Shown: piece by piece, positions 19,689 through 28,985 of the stretch
Numbering within the stretch: position 1 is the stretch's first letter
Layout of the letters: each line of letters starts with the position of its first letter
Source of the DNA: Kiritimatiellia bacterium
GTDB lineage: Bacteria > Verrucomicrobiota > Kiritimatiellia > RZYC01
Direction of reading: 5' to 3'
DNA length: 58,552 bases
Assembly: GCA_028708815.1 (NCBI GenBank)
Contig: JAQVYB010000006.1
Location: 1-58,552, forward strand
Notes under the pieces: model-generated
Database searches by the model: none
Told to the model about the DNA's origin: nothing
What the model saw: only the letters and a program-made list of their open reading frames with translations
Made by a program: the position numbers and the translations under genes

Positions 19689-22169
19689 ATGGAAAGAGAA
19701 GACAACGAGAACGACAACACAGAACCTGTGGATGTGATTCAGCCGTCCAACGGGGAGCAGGCGGAATCCAATCTGGTATTGGCTCGTCAGGCCTATCCGT
19801 CGTATTTGCCCATTGTGCCGGTTTATCATCGCCCATTATTTCCGAAGATGCAGATTCCCATGCTGATCGGCGACGATCATCTGAAAGCGATGGTTACCGA
19901 GCGGCTGAAGGGCGAATCCCGCCTGATCGGGGTGGTGTTGGTTAAGGAGCAGTCCGAACCCGAAGGCAGTCTCGTTGCCGGATCGGACTTATATTCCACC
20001 GGGGTGTTGGCGGAGGTTCTGGAAGTGGTCCATCCCGCGCCGGCCCTGCCGATGCATCTCATGCTGTCGGTGCTCGAACGATTCCGGATTACGGACGTGA
20101 TACAGGAAAAGCCCTATATCGTGACCACCGTGGAATATGAGCTGGAAAGCAACATGACCGTGAACGATGAACTGAAGGCCTATTCGCTGGCCATCATCCG
20201 GAGCATCAAGGATCTTGTGCAGTTGAATCCGCTCCACAAAGAAGAATTGAGCATCTTTCTTTCCATTTCCTCGTTGAACGATCCCGGACGCCTCGCCGAT
20301 TTTGCCGCCGCCCTGACCACGGCGGATGGAAAAGACCTGCAGGAAATTCTCGATACGTTCAGCATACGCCTGCGCATTAAAAAGGTTCTCGAGTTGCTGA
20401 AAAAAGAGATCGATATCTCCCGCATTCAGGCCAAAATCAACCGAAGCATCGAGGAAAACCTCACCAAGCAGCAACGCGAATTTTTTCTGCGCAAGCAGCT
20501 CGAGGAAATCAAAAAAGAACTGGGCATTTCCAAGGAAGGCAAGGAGACGGAAGTCGAGCGGTTCGAAAAACGCATGCAGGAATTGAAGTTGACGGATGAG
20601 GCCCGGGAGCGCATCGACGAAGAAATGGAGAAATTCAAACTCCTGGAACAGCATTCGCCCGAATTTACGGGTACGCGCAATTATCTGGAATGGCTGACCG
20701 GCCTGCCCTGGGGGATTCATACGAAAGACCGCTGCGATGTGACCAAGGCCGCCCGGACACTGAACCGCGATCACTACGGGCTCGACGATGTGAAGGAGCG
20801 TATTCTTGAATTTCTTTCCGTGGGCATGATGAAAGGAAGTATTTCCGGCACGATTCTGTGTTTTGTGGGTCCGCCGGGGGTGGGTAAAACGTCCATCGGC
20901 AAATCGATCGCCCACAGCATCGGACGGAATTTCTACCGCTTTTCCGTTGGAGGAATCCGGGATGAAGCCGAAATCAAAGGTCACCGGCGCACCTACATCG
21001 GCGCGTTGCCCGGAAAATTCGTTCAGGCGATCAAGACCTGCAAAAGCCAAAACCCGGTGATCATGATTGATGAAATCGACAAAATCGGAGCGAGCTATCA
21101 GGGCGACCCCGCTTCCGCGCTGCTCGAGGTGCTGGACCCCGAACAGAACTGCGAATTCCTGGATCACTATCTGGATGTCCGTTTCGATCTTTCCAACATC
21201 TTCTTCATCTGCACCGCCAATCAGCTTGATACCATCCCGCGCCCCCTCCTTGACCGTATGGAAGTCATCAAGCTGGCGGGCTATATCCTCCAGGAAAAAC
21301 TCCAGATTGCCCGACGCTTTCTGATTCCAAAACAACTCAAGGAACATGGATTGACCAAGGCGGAATTTTCCATTACCCCGAAGGCGCTGCGCAGCATGAT
21401 CGATGGATATGCCCGGGAGCCCGGGGTGCGCGGCCTCGAAAATCATATCCGCAAGCTCATGCGCAAATCCGTCAAACGCATTATGGAAGGAAAGGGGCAA
21501 ACCGTACGAATCGACGAAAAAGACCTGCCCGACCTGCTGGGCAAGCGCCTGTTTACGGATGAACAATATTTCAAAAAGCCGAATCCCGGCGTCGTGACGG
21601 GCCTGGCCTGGACCAGTATGGGCGGCGATACGCTCTTTATCGAGGCCGCGCGCGTCGAAACGGGACGCCCCGGCTTCAAACAGACCGGACAACTCGGCGA
21701 TGTGATGGTGGAATCCTCCGAAATTGCCCACACCTATGTCCGCTCTCTGCTGAGCGCCTCGGAAGAAGCGCGAACGTTTTTCCGCCGGAACTACATTCAC
21801 CTGCATGTGCCGGCGGGCGCCACGCCCAAGGATGGCCCGTCGGCGGGCATCACCATGGCCCTCGCGCTGTATTCTCTGGTGGTGAACCGTCCAATCAAAT
21901 CAGGATTTGCCATGACCGGAGAATTGACCCTCACCGGGCTTGTCATGCCGATCGGCGGCGTGAAGGAAAAAACACTCGCGACCCGTCGCGCCAAGATCAA
22001 AAAACTGATTCTTCCGAAAAACAATCAACAGGATTTTGAAGAGCTTCCCGCTCACGTGCGCAAGGGCCTTCAGGTACATTACGTGGAGTACTTTGAGGAT
22101 GTTCTGGACATCTGTCTCCCGGGCTGGAAGTCGGACGGGTTTTCGCCTGCCGTCCCGCTTCGTCAATAA
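19689..22169 (+). CDS. lon: ATP-dependent protease La (Lon)
   Basis: FVGPPGVGKTSIGKSIA, VIMIDEIDKIG, PKDGPSAGITMALAL catalytic Ser motif. Confidence 0.97.
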   Translation: MEREDNENDNTEPVDVIQPSNGEQAESNLVLARQAYPSYLPIVPVYHRPLFPKMQIPMLIGDDHLKAMVTERLKGESRLIGVVLVKEQSEPEGSLVAGSDLYSTGVLAEVLEVVHPAPALPMHLMLSVLERFRITDVIQEKPYIVTTVEYELESNMTVNDELKAYSLAIIRSIKDLVQLNPLHKEELSIFLSISSLNDPGRLADFAAALTTADGKDLQEILDTFSIRLRIKKVLELLKKEIDISRIQAKINRSIEENLTKQQREFFLRKQLEEIKKELGISKEGKETEVERFEKRMQELKLTDEARERIDEEMEKFKLLEQHSPEFTGTRNYLEWLTGLPWGIHTKDRCDVTKAARTLNRDHYGLDDVKERILEFLSVGMMKGSISGTILCFVGPPGVGKTSIGKSIAHSIGRNFYRFSVGGIRDEAEIKGHRRTYIGALPGKFVQAIKTCKSQNPVIMIDEIDKIGASYQGDPASALLEVLDPEQNCEFLDHYLDVRFDLSNIFFICTANQLDTIPRPLLDRMEVIKLAGYILQEKLQIARRFLIPKQLKEHGLTKAEFSITPKALRSMIDGYAREPGVRGLENHIRKLMRKSVKRIMEGKGQTVRIDEKDLPDLLGKRLFTDEQYFKKPNPGVVTGLAWTSMGGDTLFIEAARVETGRPGFKQTGQLGDVMVESSEIAHTYVRSLLSASEEARTFFRRNYIHLHVPAGATPKDGPSAGITMALALYSLVVNRPIKSGFAMTGELTLTGLVMPIGGVKEKTLATRRAKIKKLILPKNNQQDFEELPAHVRKGLQVHYVEYFEDVLDICLPGWKSDGFSPAVPLRQ

Positions 22170-22255
22170 CAGGGCGTGCGCCGGTGCGGTATGAATGATT
22201 GAAAAGAGGCCGTGGAGGCCGATCTCCCGCCCGCATGTTGCGTCCTTGTGCGGTT

Positions 22256-22303
22256 TTTCCAACCATTGGAAACTTTCCGCACGATTTTTCCAACCATTGG
22301 AAA
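22256..22303. repeat. two-copy 31-bp-period palindromic repeat (TTTCCAACCATTGGAAA)
   Basis: Copies at 22256-22272 and 22287-22303, period 31 bp; same family as 29016-29124. Confidence 0.85.
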
Positions 22304-22307
22304 AAAG

Positions 22308-22335
22308 GGGGGACGGGCGAATTCGCCCGTCCCCC
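22308..22335. terminator. bidirectional terminator between convergent lon and chemoreceptor
   Basis: Perfect 28-bp palindrome GGGGACGGGCGAATTCGCCCGTCCCC-type; T-rich tract follows, A-tract precedes. Confidence 0.75.
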
Positions 22336-22356
22336 GAGTTGTTTTTTATGCAGGGA

Positions 22357-25300
22357 TCAGTATTTGCCGAATTCCTGGTCATCCAGGTTGATGATGTCCT
22401 GCTGATTCACCGGCTTGGAAGCAGGCGTGCCGCCCCAGCCGTCCTTCGCTTTTTTCGGGGGCTTTGCGGGAGCGTTTTCGGCCGGCTTTTTCGAGGACGT
22501 TGCGCCGCCCAGTCTTGCCTGCTGTTTTTGCGAGAGTTTGAACTGCTGCACAAGGCTCTGAAGTTCGCCGGCCTGCGAGGCCATTTCCGTTGCGGCGGAT
22601 GCGGTCTCTTCGGCGGTGGCGGTGTTTTGCTGCGTCACGGTGTCGATCTGTGAGAGACCCTGGCTGATCTGGGCGACTCCCTGAGCCTGCTCATTCGAGG
22701 CGGCGGCAATCTCTCCCACCAGGTCTGACGTTTTGACAATACCGTCCTCAATTTCCTTGAAGGAAGCAGCCGCTGTTTCGGCCACCTTCATGCCGGTTTC
22801 CACCACGCCGCCGGAGTGTTCGATCAGGTCCGCCGTTTCTTTGGCGGCCTTGGCGCTGCGTCCGGCCAGATTGCGCACTTCGTCGGCCACTACGGCAAAG
22901 CCCTTGCCGTGGCGTCCGGCGCGGGCCGCCTCAACGGCGGCATTCAGTGCGAGCAGGTTGGTCTGGAAGGCAATGTCATCAATGACCTTGATGATCTTGG
23001 CAATCTGCTCGCTGGACGAGTTGATCTCCGCCATGGATTTGTTCATCTCGGTCATGTGTTTGTTTCCAACGGTGGCCGATTCACGCACATTGAGCGTGAG
23101 GGCATTGGCCTGCTGGGCATTTTCGGCGTTCTGTTTGGTTTGTGAGCCGATTTCGGCCATGGAGCTGGTGATTTCCTCCAGGGAGGAGGCCTGCTCGGTG
23201 GCGCCCTGCGACAGGTTCTGGCTGCCATCGCTGATTTGTTCTGCTGCGGAAGTGACCTGGAGGACGGCCTGTGCCACCTGTTGGAGGGCTTCATCGAGGC
23301 TGCGTATGGTTTGGTTCACGCTGTCTTTGAACTCGCCGAGTTGTCCCTGATAGCTTCCCTGGATGGCGTGGGTCAGGTCGCCTTTTGCGGCGGCCTCGAG
23401 CACGTCGGCGGCCTCATTCAGCGGCATCACCACGTTTTCGAGCATGAAGTTGATGCCTTCCACCAGTTTTTGGAACTCACCCTGATGCTTGGCGGAGTCG
23501 ACCCGTTCGTTGAGATTGCCCTCGACGGCGCTCTCGGAGAGCTGGGCCACATCCTGCACTACGCTGCGGATGGACGTCACCATTTGTTGCAGCGCCTGGC
23601 CGAGTGTATCCTTGTCGGAAGCAATTTTCACTTCGTTGGTGAAGTCGCCCCTGGCAATGGCCGTGGCGAGGGTCGCTTTTTCGGCCAGCCCGTCTTGCAG
23701 TTGCTTCACGGCTTCGTGGATACGGTTGAAGATGCCCTGCGTCTGGCGGGTATCCTCGTCGCCCTTCTGTACCTCATAGTGGGAGGCAACATCCCCCAGC
23801 GCCATGGCTTCCATGTGGCCGACCAGTTTGCCGACTTCCTCCTGCTGGTAGTCCCCGATTTTTTCGGTCAGGCGGGCCGCCTTTTTCACGACGGTCATAT
23901 CCTGAACAATTTCCAGTACGCCCACGACTTGTCCCTGATTATCCTTCAGCGGTACGCCGGAGTAATCAATATCCAGATCCAGCCCCGACGGATGGGCGTC
24001 TGTTTCACTGCGAACGACGGTTTGTTTTTCCATCGCCTGCGCACAGGCGCATTGTTTCGACTGGCAGTCGGAGGTTTTGAAGCAATCGTAACAGTGTTTG
24101 CCGACCAATGCTTCCGGGGTGGATTGGAGCAGGCCCGCACCGGCCTTGTTCATGAATTCAATGCTAAACTCCTTGTTCATGGTCAGCACCGGCAGCGGAA
24201 TCTGATCAATAAAGCCCACGAGGGTATCCGTCACCTTGTTCACATCGGTCAGCATGGCGGCATAGGCGCCTTGGAATTGGGCGGCCTGTCCGCGCTCGGA
24301 GAGGGCTCCGCGCTGGGCGGAGGAGGCCATGCCCGTGATTTCGGCGCGCAGGCGGGAGAAGACTTCCAGAATGGCCATGAAGGCCGCCCCCACCTCGGCG
24401 AGTTCATCCTTGGAATCCAGCGCGAGCTGTACATCGAACTGGCCATCCTTCACCTTGTTGGCGCCGTCCACGAGTTTACGGGCCCCCTTGGCGATGCGGC
24501 TGCTGACCCACAGCCCGATCAAGGTGGCGCCTATTAGCTGAATGATCGCAGCGATTAAAATCTGTACCACCACCCCGCGTTTCAGCGTGGCAGATTGCGC
24601 CTCCATGGCATAAACCGGTGCCATTACCTCGTCGAGGGGACAGGTCACCATGACCTCAAACTGTTGTTTCCCAGCCCGGACCGGTGCGTAGGCCACTCTT
24701 TTGTATACCCCTTCAAACTCGTATTCTGCCACACCTGCTTCCCCTTTCAGAATATGTGCGTTCAACAGGTCCGCCAGCGCACCGTATTTCGGGACACTGA
24801 CATTCACATTATCCGCTAAAGAGTATTTCGGGTGGGTCACGAGCACCCCGTCGGAATTCAGGAGGGCAGGATAGCCCGTCTTGCCATACACAATATCTTT
24901 GAAGAGGGCATACATGATTCCCCAATCCAGGTTCACGGCCACGATGCCTTCGATCTTGCCGTTCACAAAAAACGGGGTGACGGCACGAATCTCCGGTTTG
25001 CCGGTGTTGACGGCAATTTCCAGCGGCGAGAAGACAATCTCTCCTTCTTTGGCCTTCAGCCCCTCCTGAAACCAGGCGGTATCCTTGCGCGAAATCAGGT
25101 TTTTGTTCAGCACGCCGTTCTTTAGTTTGATGATTTCCAGGCCATCCTTTCCAATCAGGCGTATCTGCGGATAGATATGAACCGGCTTGCCGTCCACCTC
25201 GATGATGGAGGTCTGATAGCGCATCTCCAGATCTTTTTCCAGAATCTGCATGCTGTTGGCGGCCGCTTCTTTGTTCATTTCATCCCAATAGCCGCTCGCA

Positions 25301-26499
25301 CACACCAGCCAGTCCCAGGATTTGAAATAGGTGTAGAAAATGAATTTCTTTCGGCCTTCAAGGAGGTAGCTGACTTCGGAAACGCCCTCGGTATTCAGGT
25401 TGTTGAGCGCCTCCTGGAATTCCTTGATATGGAGGTCCTCGATCGTGTTCTTACCTACCAAGTCGGCGCGCGGATGTACCAGGTAATCCCCTTTGGAATC
25501 CATGACAAACACATAGCCCGTATCGCCGATCTTGGAGCCCAGCAGAGCTTTTTTGAGCACTTCATTATCCTGCTCGGGAATGCCGACATACAAGACGCCG
25601 ATGACTTCCTTCGCAGCGTTGTAGAGGGGGGCATAGGCCGTTACATACCAGGCGTTGACCACAAAGGCCCGCCCGAGAAAGGTTTCGCCGGCCAGAACGG
25701 TTTTCACGACGGCATTTTCCTTGCCGTCGTTTTTCGCGGGAATATAGGTGCCCACCGCGCGTTCTCCATCGAGTTTTTTCACGTTGGTGGCGATGCGCAG
25801 CATGTCGCCCTGCTCGTTCATCCGTTGGAAGATGGTGCAGGTGCCACCCACCAAGGCCGTTACTTCATCCACCAGGGCCGAAGGCTTGTCGAAGGAGCTG
25901 TTCTTTTTGACGGGCGTTCCGCCTACCAGCAGCGTGGGCAGGGCGATTTTGTCTTTCTTTTTGGTGAACTGATTTACGGCCTCCCATTTTTCTGTGGAGG
26001 TGGCGGACAGGGACGCGCCCCCTGCTTTTTTAAGCAGATCCTGCGCCACATTCAGGCTGCTCTGCATGGTTTGTTCGAGCAGTTTCTGCTGGGTTTCACA
26101 GGTGTTAACCAGGCCATCGATCAGCCGGGTCACATCCCGTTCGACCACCCCGTTCCACAGCTTGTTTTCACCTGCCAAGGCGGAAACATAGTCTTCAATC
26201 GCGGGAGAGGCCGCCAATTGGAGAACCGCTTCGCTGGTTCCGTCCAGCACGGTTTGTGCCGCAAGGGCTTCGGCTGCGGCCCCTTTGCCCAGCAATTCAT
26301 TGATCTGGTCGGTCAGTGCCGAGGTGGTGGTTTCTGCTGTTTGTGCACTGTAGCGATTGATTCCCCAGAGGGCGATAAAGCTCAGTATCGCAATGGAGAG
26401 CACAACCAGCGCCACTGTGGTGAGTGTGATTTTCTTGCCAATACGCATACCCGACTCCTTATTCTTGTTTTTTACTGTTTCCCCGGCACAGATGAACAA
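22357..26499 (-). CDS. methyl-accepting chemotaxis protein with very large double-Cache sensor region, HAMP, Cys-rich PAS and MCP signalling domain
   Basis: C-terminal [10 protein letters not shown]...[43 protein letters not shown] hairpin tip; Cache segments [19 protein letters not shown] and [18 protein letters not shown]. Confidence 0.93.
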   Translation of the reverse strand: MFICAGETVKNKNKESGMRIGKKITLTTVALVVLSIAILSFIALWGINRYSAQTAETTTSALTDQINELLGKGAAAEALAAQTVLDGTSEAVLQLAASPAIEDYVSALAGENKLWNGVVERDVTRLIDGLVNTCETQQKLLEQTMQSSLNVAQDLLKKAGGASLSATSTEKWEAVNQFTKKKDKIALPTLLVGGTPVKKNSSFDKPSALVDEVTALVGGTCTIFQRMNEQGDMLRIATNVKKLDGERAVGTYIPAKNDGKENAVVKTVLAGETFLGRAFVVNAWYVTAYAPLYNAAKEVIGVLYVGIPEQDNEVLKKALLGSKIGDTGYVFVMDSKGDYLVHPRADLVGKNTIEDLHIKEFQEALNNLNTEGVSEVSYLLEGRKKFIFYTYFKSWDWLVCASGYWDEMNKEAAANSMQILEKDLEMRYQTSIIEVDGKPVHIYPQIRLIGKDGLEIIKLKNGVLNKNLISRKDTAWFQEGLKAKEGEIVFSPLEIAVNTGKPEIRAVTPFFVNGKIEGIVAVNLDWGIMYALFKDIVYGKTGYPALLNSDGVLVTHPKYSLADNVNVSVPKYGALADLLNAHILKGEAGVAEYEFEGVYKRVAYAPVRAGKQQFEVMVTCPLDEVMAPVYAMEAQSATLKRGVVVQILIAAIIQLIGATLIGLWVSSRIAKGARKLVDGANKVKDGQFDVQLALDSKDELAEVGAAFMAILEVFSRLRAEITGMASSAQRGALSERGQAAQFQGAYAAMLTDVNKVTDTLVGFIDQIPLPVLTMNKEFSIEFMNKAGAGLLQSTPEALVGKHCYDCFKTSDCQSKQCACAQAMEKQTVVRSETDAHPSGLDLDIDYSGVPLKDNQGQVVGVLEIVQDMTVVKKAARLTEKIGDYQQEEVGKLVGHMEAMALGDVASHYEVQKGDEDTRQTQGIFNRIHEAVKQLQDGLAEKATLATAIARGDFTNEVKIASDKDTLGQALQQMVTSIRSVVQDVAQLSESAVEGNLNERVDSAKHQGEFQKLVEGINFMLENVVMPLNEAADVLEAAAKGDLTHAIQGSYQGQLGEFKDSVNQTIRSLDEALQQVAQAVLQVTSAAEQISDGSQNLSQGATEQASSLEEITSSMAEIGSQTKQNAENAQQANALTLNVRESATVGNKHMTEMNKSMAEINSSSEQIAKIIKVIDDIAFQTNLLALNAAVEAARAGRHGKGFAVVADEVRNLAGRSAKAAKETADLIEHSGGVVETGMKVAETAAASFKEIEDGIVKTSDLVGEIAAASNEQAQGVAQISQGLSQIDTVTQQNTATAEETASAATEMASQAGELQSLVQQFKLSQKQQARLGGATSSKKPAENAPAKPPKKAKDGWGGTPASKPVNQQDIINLDDQEFGKY

Positions 26500-26608
26500 C
26501 TGCGTGACACAACATTGCTGTCAGACGCGTGAGCCCAATATAATAAGGATTCAAGCGAAAACCGTCAAACGGTATTCGTCATGATCTGCTGAAGGATTCG
26601 CCTGGTGA

Positions 26609-27844
26609 TCAGGCCGCAGGTCTTCCGGATGCTGCCGCCTGGTTTATTTCGAGGCCAAGCAGGAGGTGCAGCAGATAGATAAGCACCGCTCCGTTTGCCC
26701 CCAGGATGACCCCGATAACATATCCTGGAAACAAGTGAGAGATCAGCATGGAAACGCCGAAAAGCACGGAAAGAAGGCTCATAAAAAGTTGCGTGGCATA
26801 GAGTTTTTTCAGCAATCCGGGAAGGGCGGGGGCGTGCTCCTTTTTAGATGCGTACAGCGTCCATGTCGTCTTTCCAAGCATGAGACCGCCGCCGAAGATA
26901 TTTAATGCGGCGATCAGTACGGTTAGCACTGGAACCAGCACATTCGGGACCACGCAGGAGATGATGCCCAGACCCCCGAAAAGCAGCCCGCAACCCAGCG
27001 TCAGCCCTGTACGGGGAAAGGGGCCCAGCGGGGTTTCGCCAAACGCAAGCATTTGAACGGCAAAGAGCACCATTAAAAGGCCCAGTTGCGCACTTCCCGA
27101 AAAGGGAAGCAACCCCAGGCTCACCGGAACCAGCAGAACGCCGAGTAGAATCATGAAAACACCGGTAATCAGCAGTACGGCGTGAGCCGGTGCAAGAGCT
27201 CCCTTGGCTTCGTGGGCCAACTGCGACTCGGGGTGGGCGATATAAAGTGTATGCAGTACCCAGGCCAAATACAGTAGGGCCACTCCGTAAAACAGTGAGA
27301 CCGCGCCGAATGGCGATATCGAAAGAAAGCGGGGTCGCAGCAGGGCAACCCCCGTGAAAAACGACAGCGCATACACCAGTCCACATGCCCAAATCAGATG
27401 CCGAAAAATACCCCCGTAGCGCCGCCAGGTTCGATATTTCTCTTTGGCCAGCATCATTTCCAGCAGAAGAAAAGCTCCGCCGGGCATCAGGCATACCACG
27501 AGCAGCAGCCGCGGAAATTCCCCCAAAAGGTTTGGAATAAAACACGTGATGATGCCGATGGCGGCCAGAGCGGTTCCCGCCGTGAGCAGGGGCTTTGATT
27601 TACCCACGCATCCAAACGGCGTTTCGCCAAGAACAACCATCTGGAGTGCCACCATAAAAAGAAGCACCCCATAGAGGCCCTTTTCGTAAAAGGGGAGTCG
27701 GCCCGCCGAAATGAAAAAAGACAACATTCCGACCAACAGCATGGCCACTCCGGCCAGAAGCAGAAGAACCACCTGCAACGGGAGTTCTTTCTTTTTCAGC
27801 AGGGACATGTCAGTAGTATGTTCCCTTGGTTTTGTAGTTTTCAC
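26609..27844 (-). CDS. uncharacterised multi-pass membrane protein with internal duplication
   Basis: Two halves with matching ALQMVVLGETPFG.../AVQMLAFGETPLG... and GIITCFIPNLL/GIISCVVPNVL. Confidence 0.7.
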   Translation of the reverse strand: MKTTKPREHTTDMSLLKKKELPLQVVLLLLAGVAMLLVGMLSFFISAGRLPFYEKGLYGVLLFMVALQMVVLGETPFGCVGKSKPLLTAGTALAAIGIITCFIPNLLGEFPRLLLVVCLMPGGAFLLLEMMLAKEKYRTWRRYGGIFRHLIWACGLVYALSFFTGVALLRPRFLSISPFGAVSLFYGVALLYLAWVLHTLYIAHPESQLAHEAKGALAPAHAVLLITGVFMILLGVLLVPVSLGLLPFSGSAQLGLLMVLFAVQMLAFGETPLGPFPRTGLTLGCGLLFGGLGIISCVVPNVLVPVLTVLIAALNIFGGGLMLGKTTWTLYASKKEHAPALPGLLKKLYATQLFMSLLSVLFGVSMLISHLFPGYVIGVILGANGAVLIYLLHLLLGLEINQAAASGRPAA

Positions 27845-28616
27845 GGCGTTGCGCGGCCATGTCGCGAATCATTTGATCGTACGCAGGCCGGTTGGTTCGG
27901 TAGAGCTGATCCAGTGCCCGGGCCGATTCCGGAAGAACGATCAGCAGCGTCCGCTTTTCTACGGCGTCAAGCAGTTCCGTAATGGCCTCATCCACGCTGA
28001 TGGCCTGGGGTGGCGGCGGCAAATCGCCGTAAATGGGCGTCTTAATATCGCTTGGACAAAAAACGCTGAAGTGCAGTCCCTCGCATTCCAGTTCATACTG
28101 CAGGCTTTCGGTCATGGAGATGATCGCGCTTTTGCTCGCGCCGTAGATGGGCTGATAGGGAATGGGGAGGAGCCCGGCGAGAGAGGCGGTGTTTACAATA
28201 TGGCCAAACCCCTGCTTGCGCATAATGGGTATTGCCGTATACGTGCCGTACACCACCCCCATGAGGTTAAGGTCCAGCACCTTCTTCCAAATCTCAAACG
28301 TAGTTTGCTCGACGGGTATGGTGGCCCCTGCTCCGGCATTGTTAAACACAAAATCAAGATGCCCCTCCAACGCTTCGGCTGATTGAATCAGCGTCTTGAC
28401 CTGTTTTTCTTCCGTCACATTCGTCAGCACGGGAAACACCCGTTCCGGATAGGTCTGCCTGAGGCGCTCCGCTTCCCGCATCAGCGGCCCCTCCGAAAAA
28501 TCCCCCATGAAAACACCCCGAGCCCCCCGGCGAAGCAAATGTTCCGTGATGCCAAGCCCAATGCCCGATGCCGCCCCCGTAACAACCGCCACAGTATTCT
28601 CAAAAACAGTGCTCAA
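27810..28616 (-). CDS. SDR-family short-chain oxidoreductase (probable TTG start)
   Basis: AVVTGAASGIGLGI, FVFNNAGAG, YGASKSAIISMTESL; overlaps the 5' end of the adjacent membrane-protein ORF. Confidence 0.85.
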   Translation of the reverse strand: MSTVFENTVAVVTGAASGIGLGITEHLLRRGARGVFMGDFSEGPLMREAERLRQTYPERVFPVLTNVTEEKQVKTLIQSAEALEGHLDFVFNNAGAGATIPVEQTTFEIWKKVLDLNLMGVVYGTYTAIPIMRKQGFGHIVNTASLAGLLPIPYQPIYGASKSAIISMTESLQYELECEGLHFSVFCPSDIKTPIYGDLPPPPQAISVDEAITELLDAVEKRTLLIVLPESARALDQLYRTNRPAYDQMIRDMAAQRRENYKTKGTYY

Positions 28617-28985
28617 AACAAAGTTCCTTTCCGGTTGATTGCCGTTTGCCTTCCACGCCTTGCTTATACAGAAACAACCCTCTTGGCGCAAGATGATTGG
28701 GGCGGCGGGTGCCGGGAGTTTAAGATTGGCTCGCAGAGCCAACGCTGCAAGGCGCGATGATTGATGTGCGGTTGGCTTGATTCATATCCATGTGTTGCAA
28801 ATTACCCGATCGCGCACGGAACTGAAACCCGGCGCGACAGGACCCGTTCGATGACTTGGCGCCTACGAAAAAGGCTTCGCTTGCGACGTGACAGAGAGCG
28901 GCTGGAACAGTAAACTACACGGCACTTTGGGCTGAGCGTTTAATTACACTGGTTCGTCGGGATTGGCGGGCAGGAGGGGCGGGTT

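Noticed and set aside
19989-21806. 605-aa minus-strand ORF antisense to lon
   Set aside because: Shadow ORF opposite an unambiguous Lon protease
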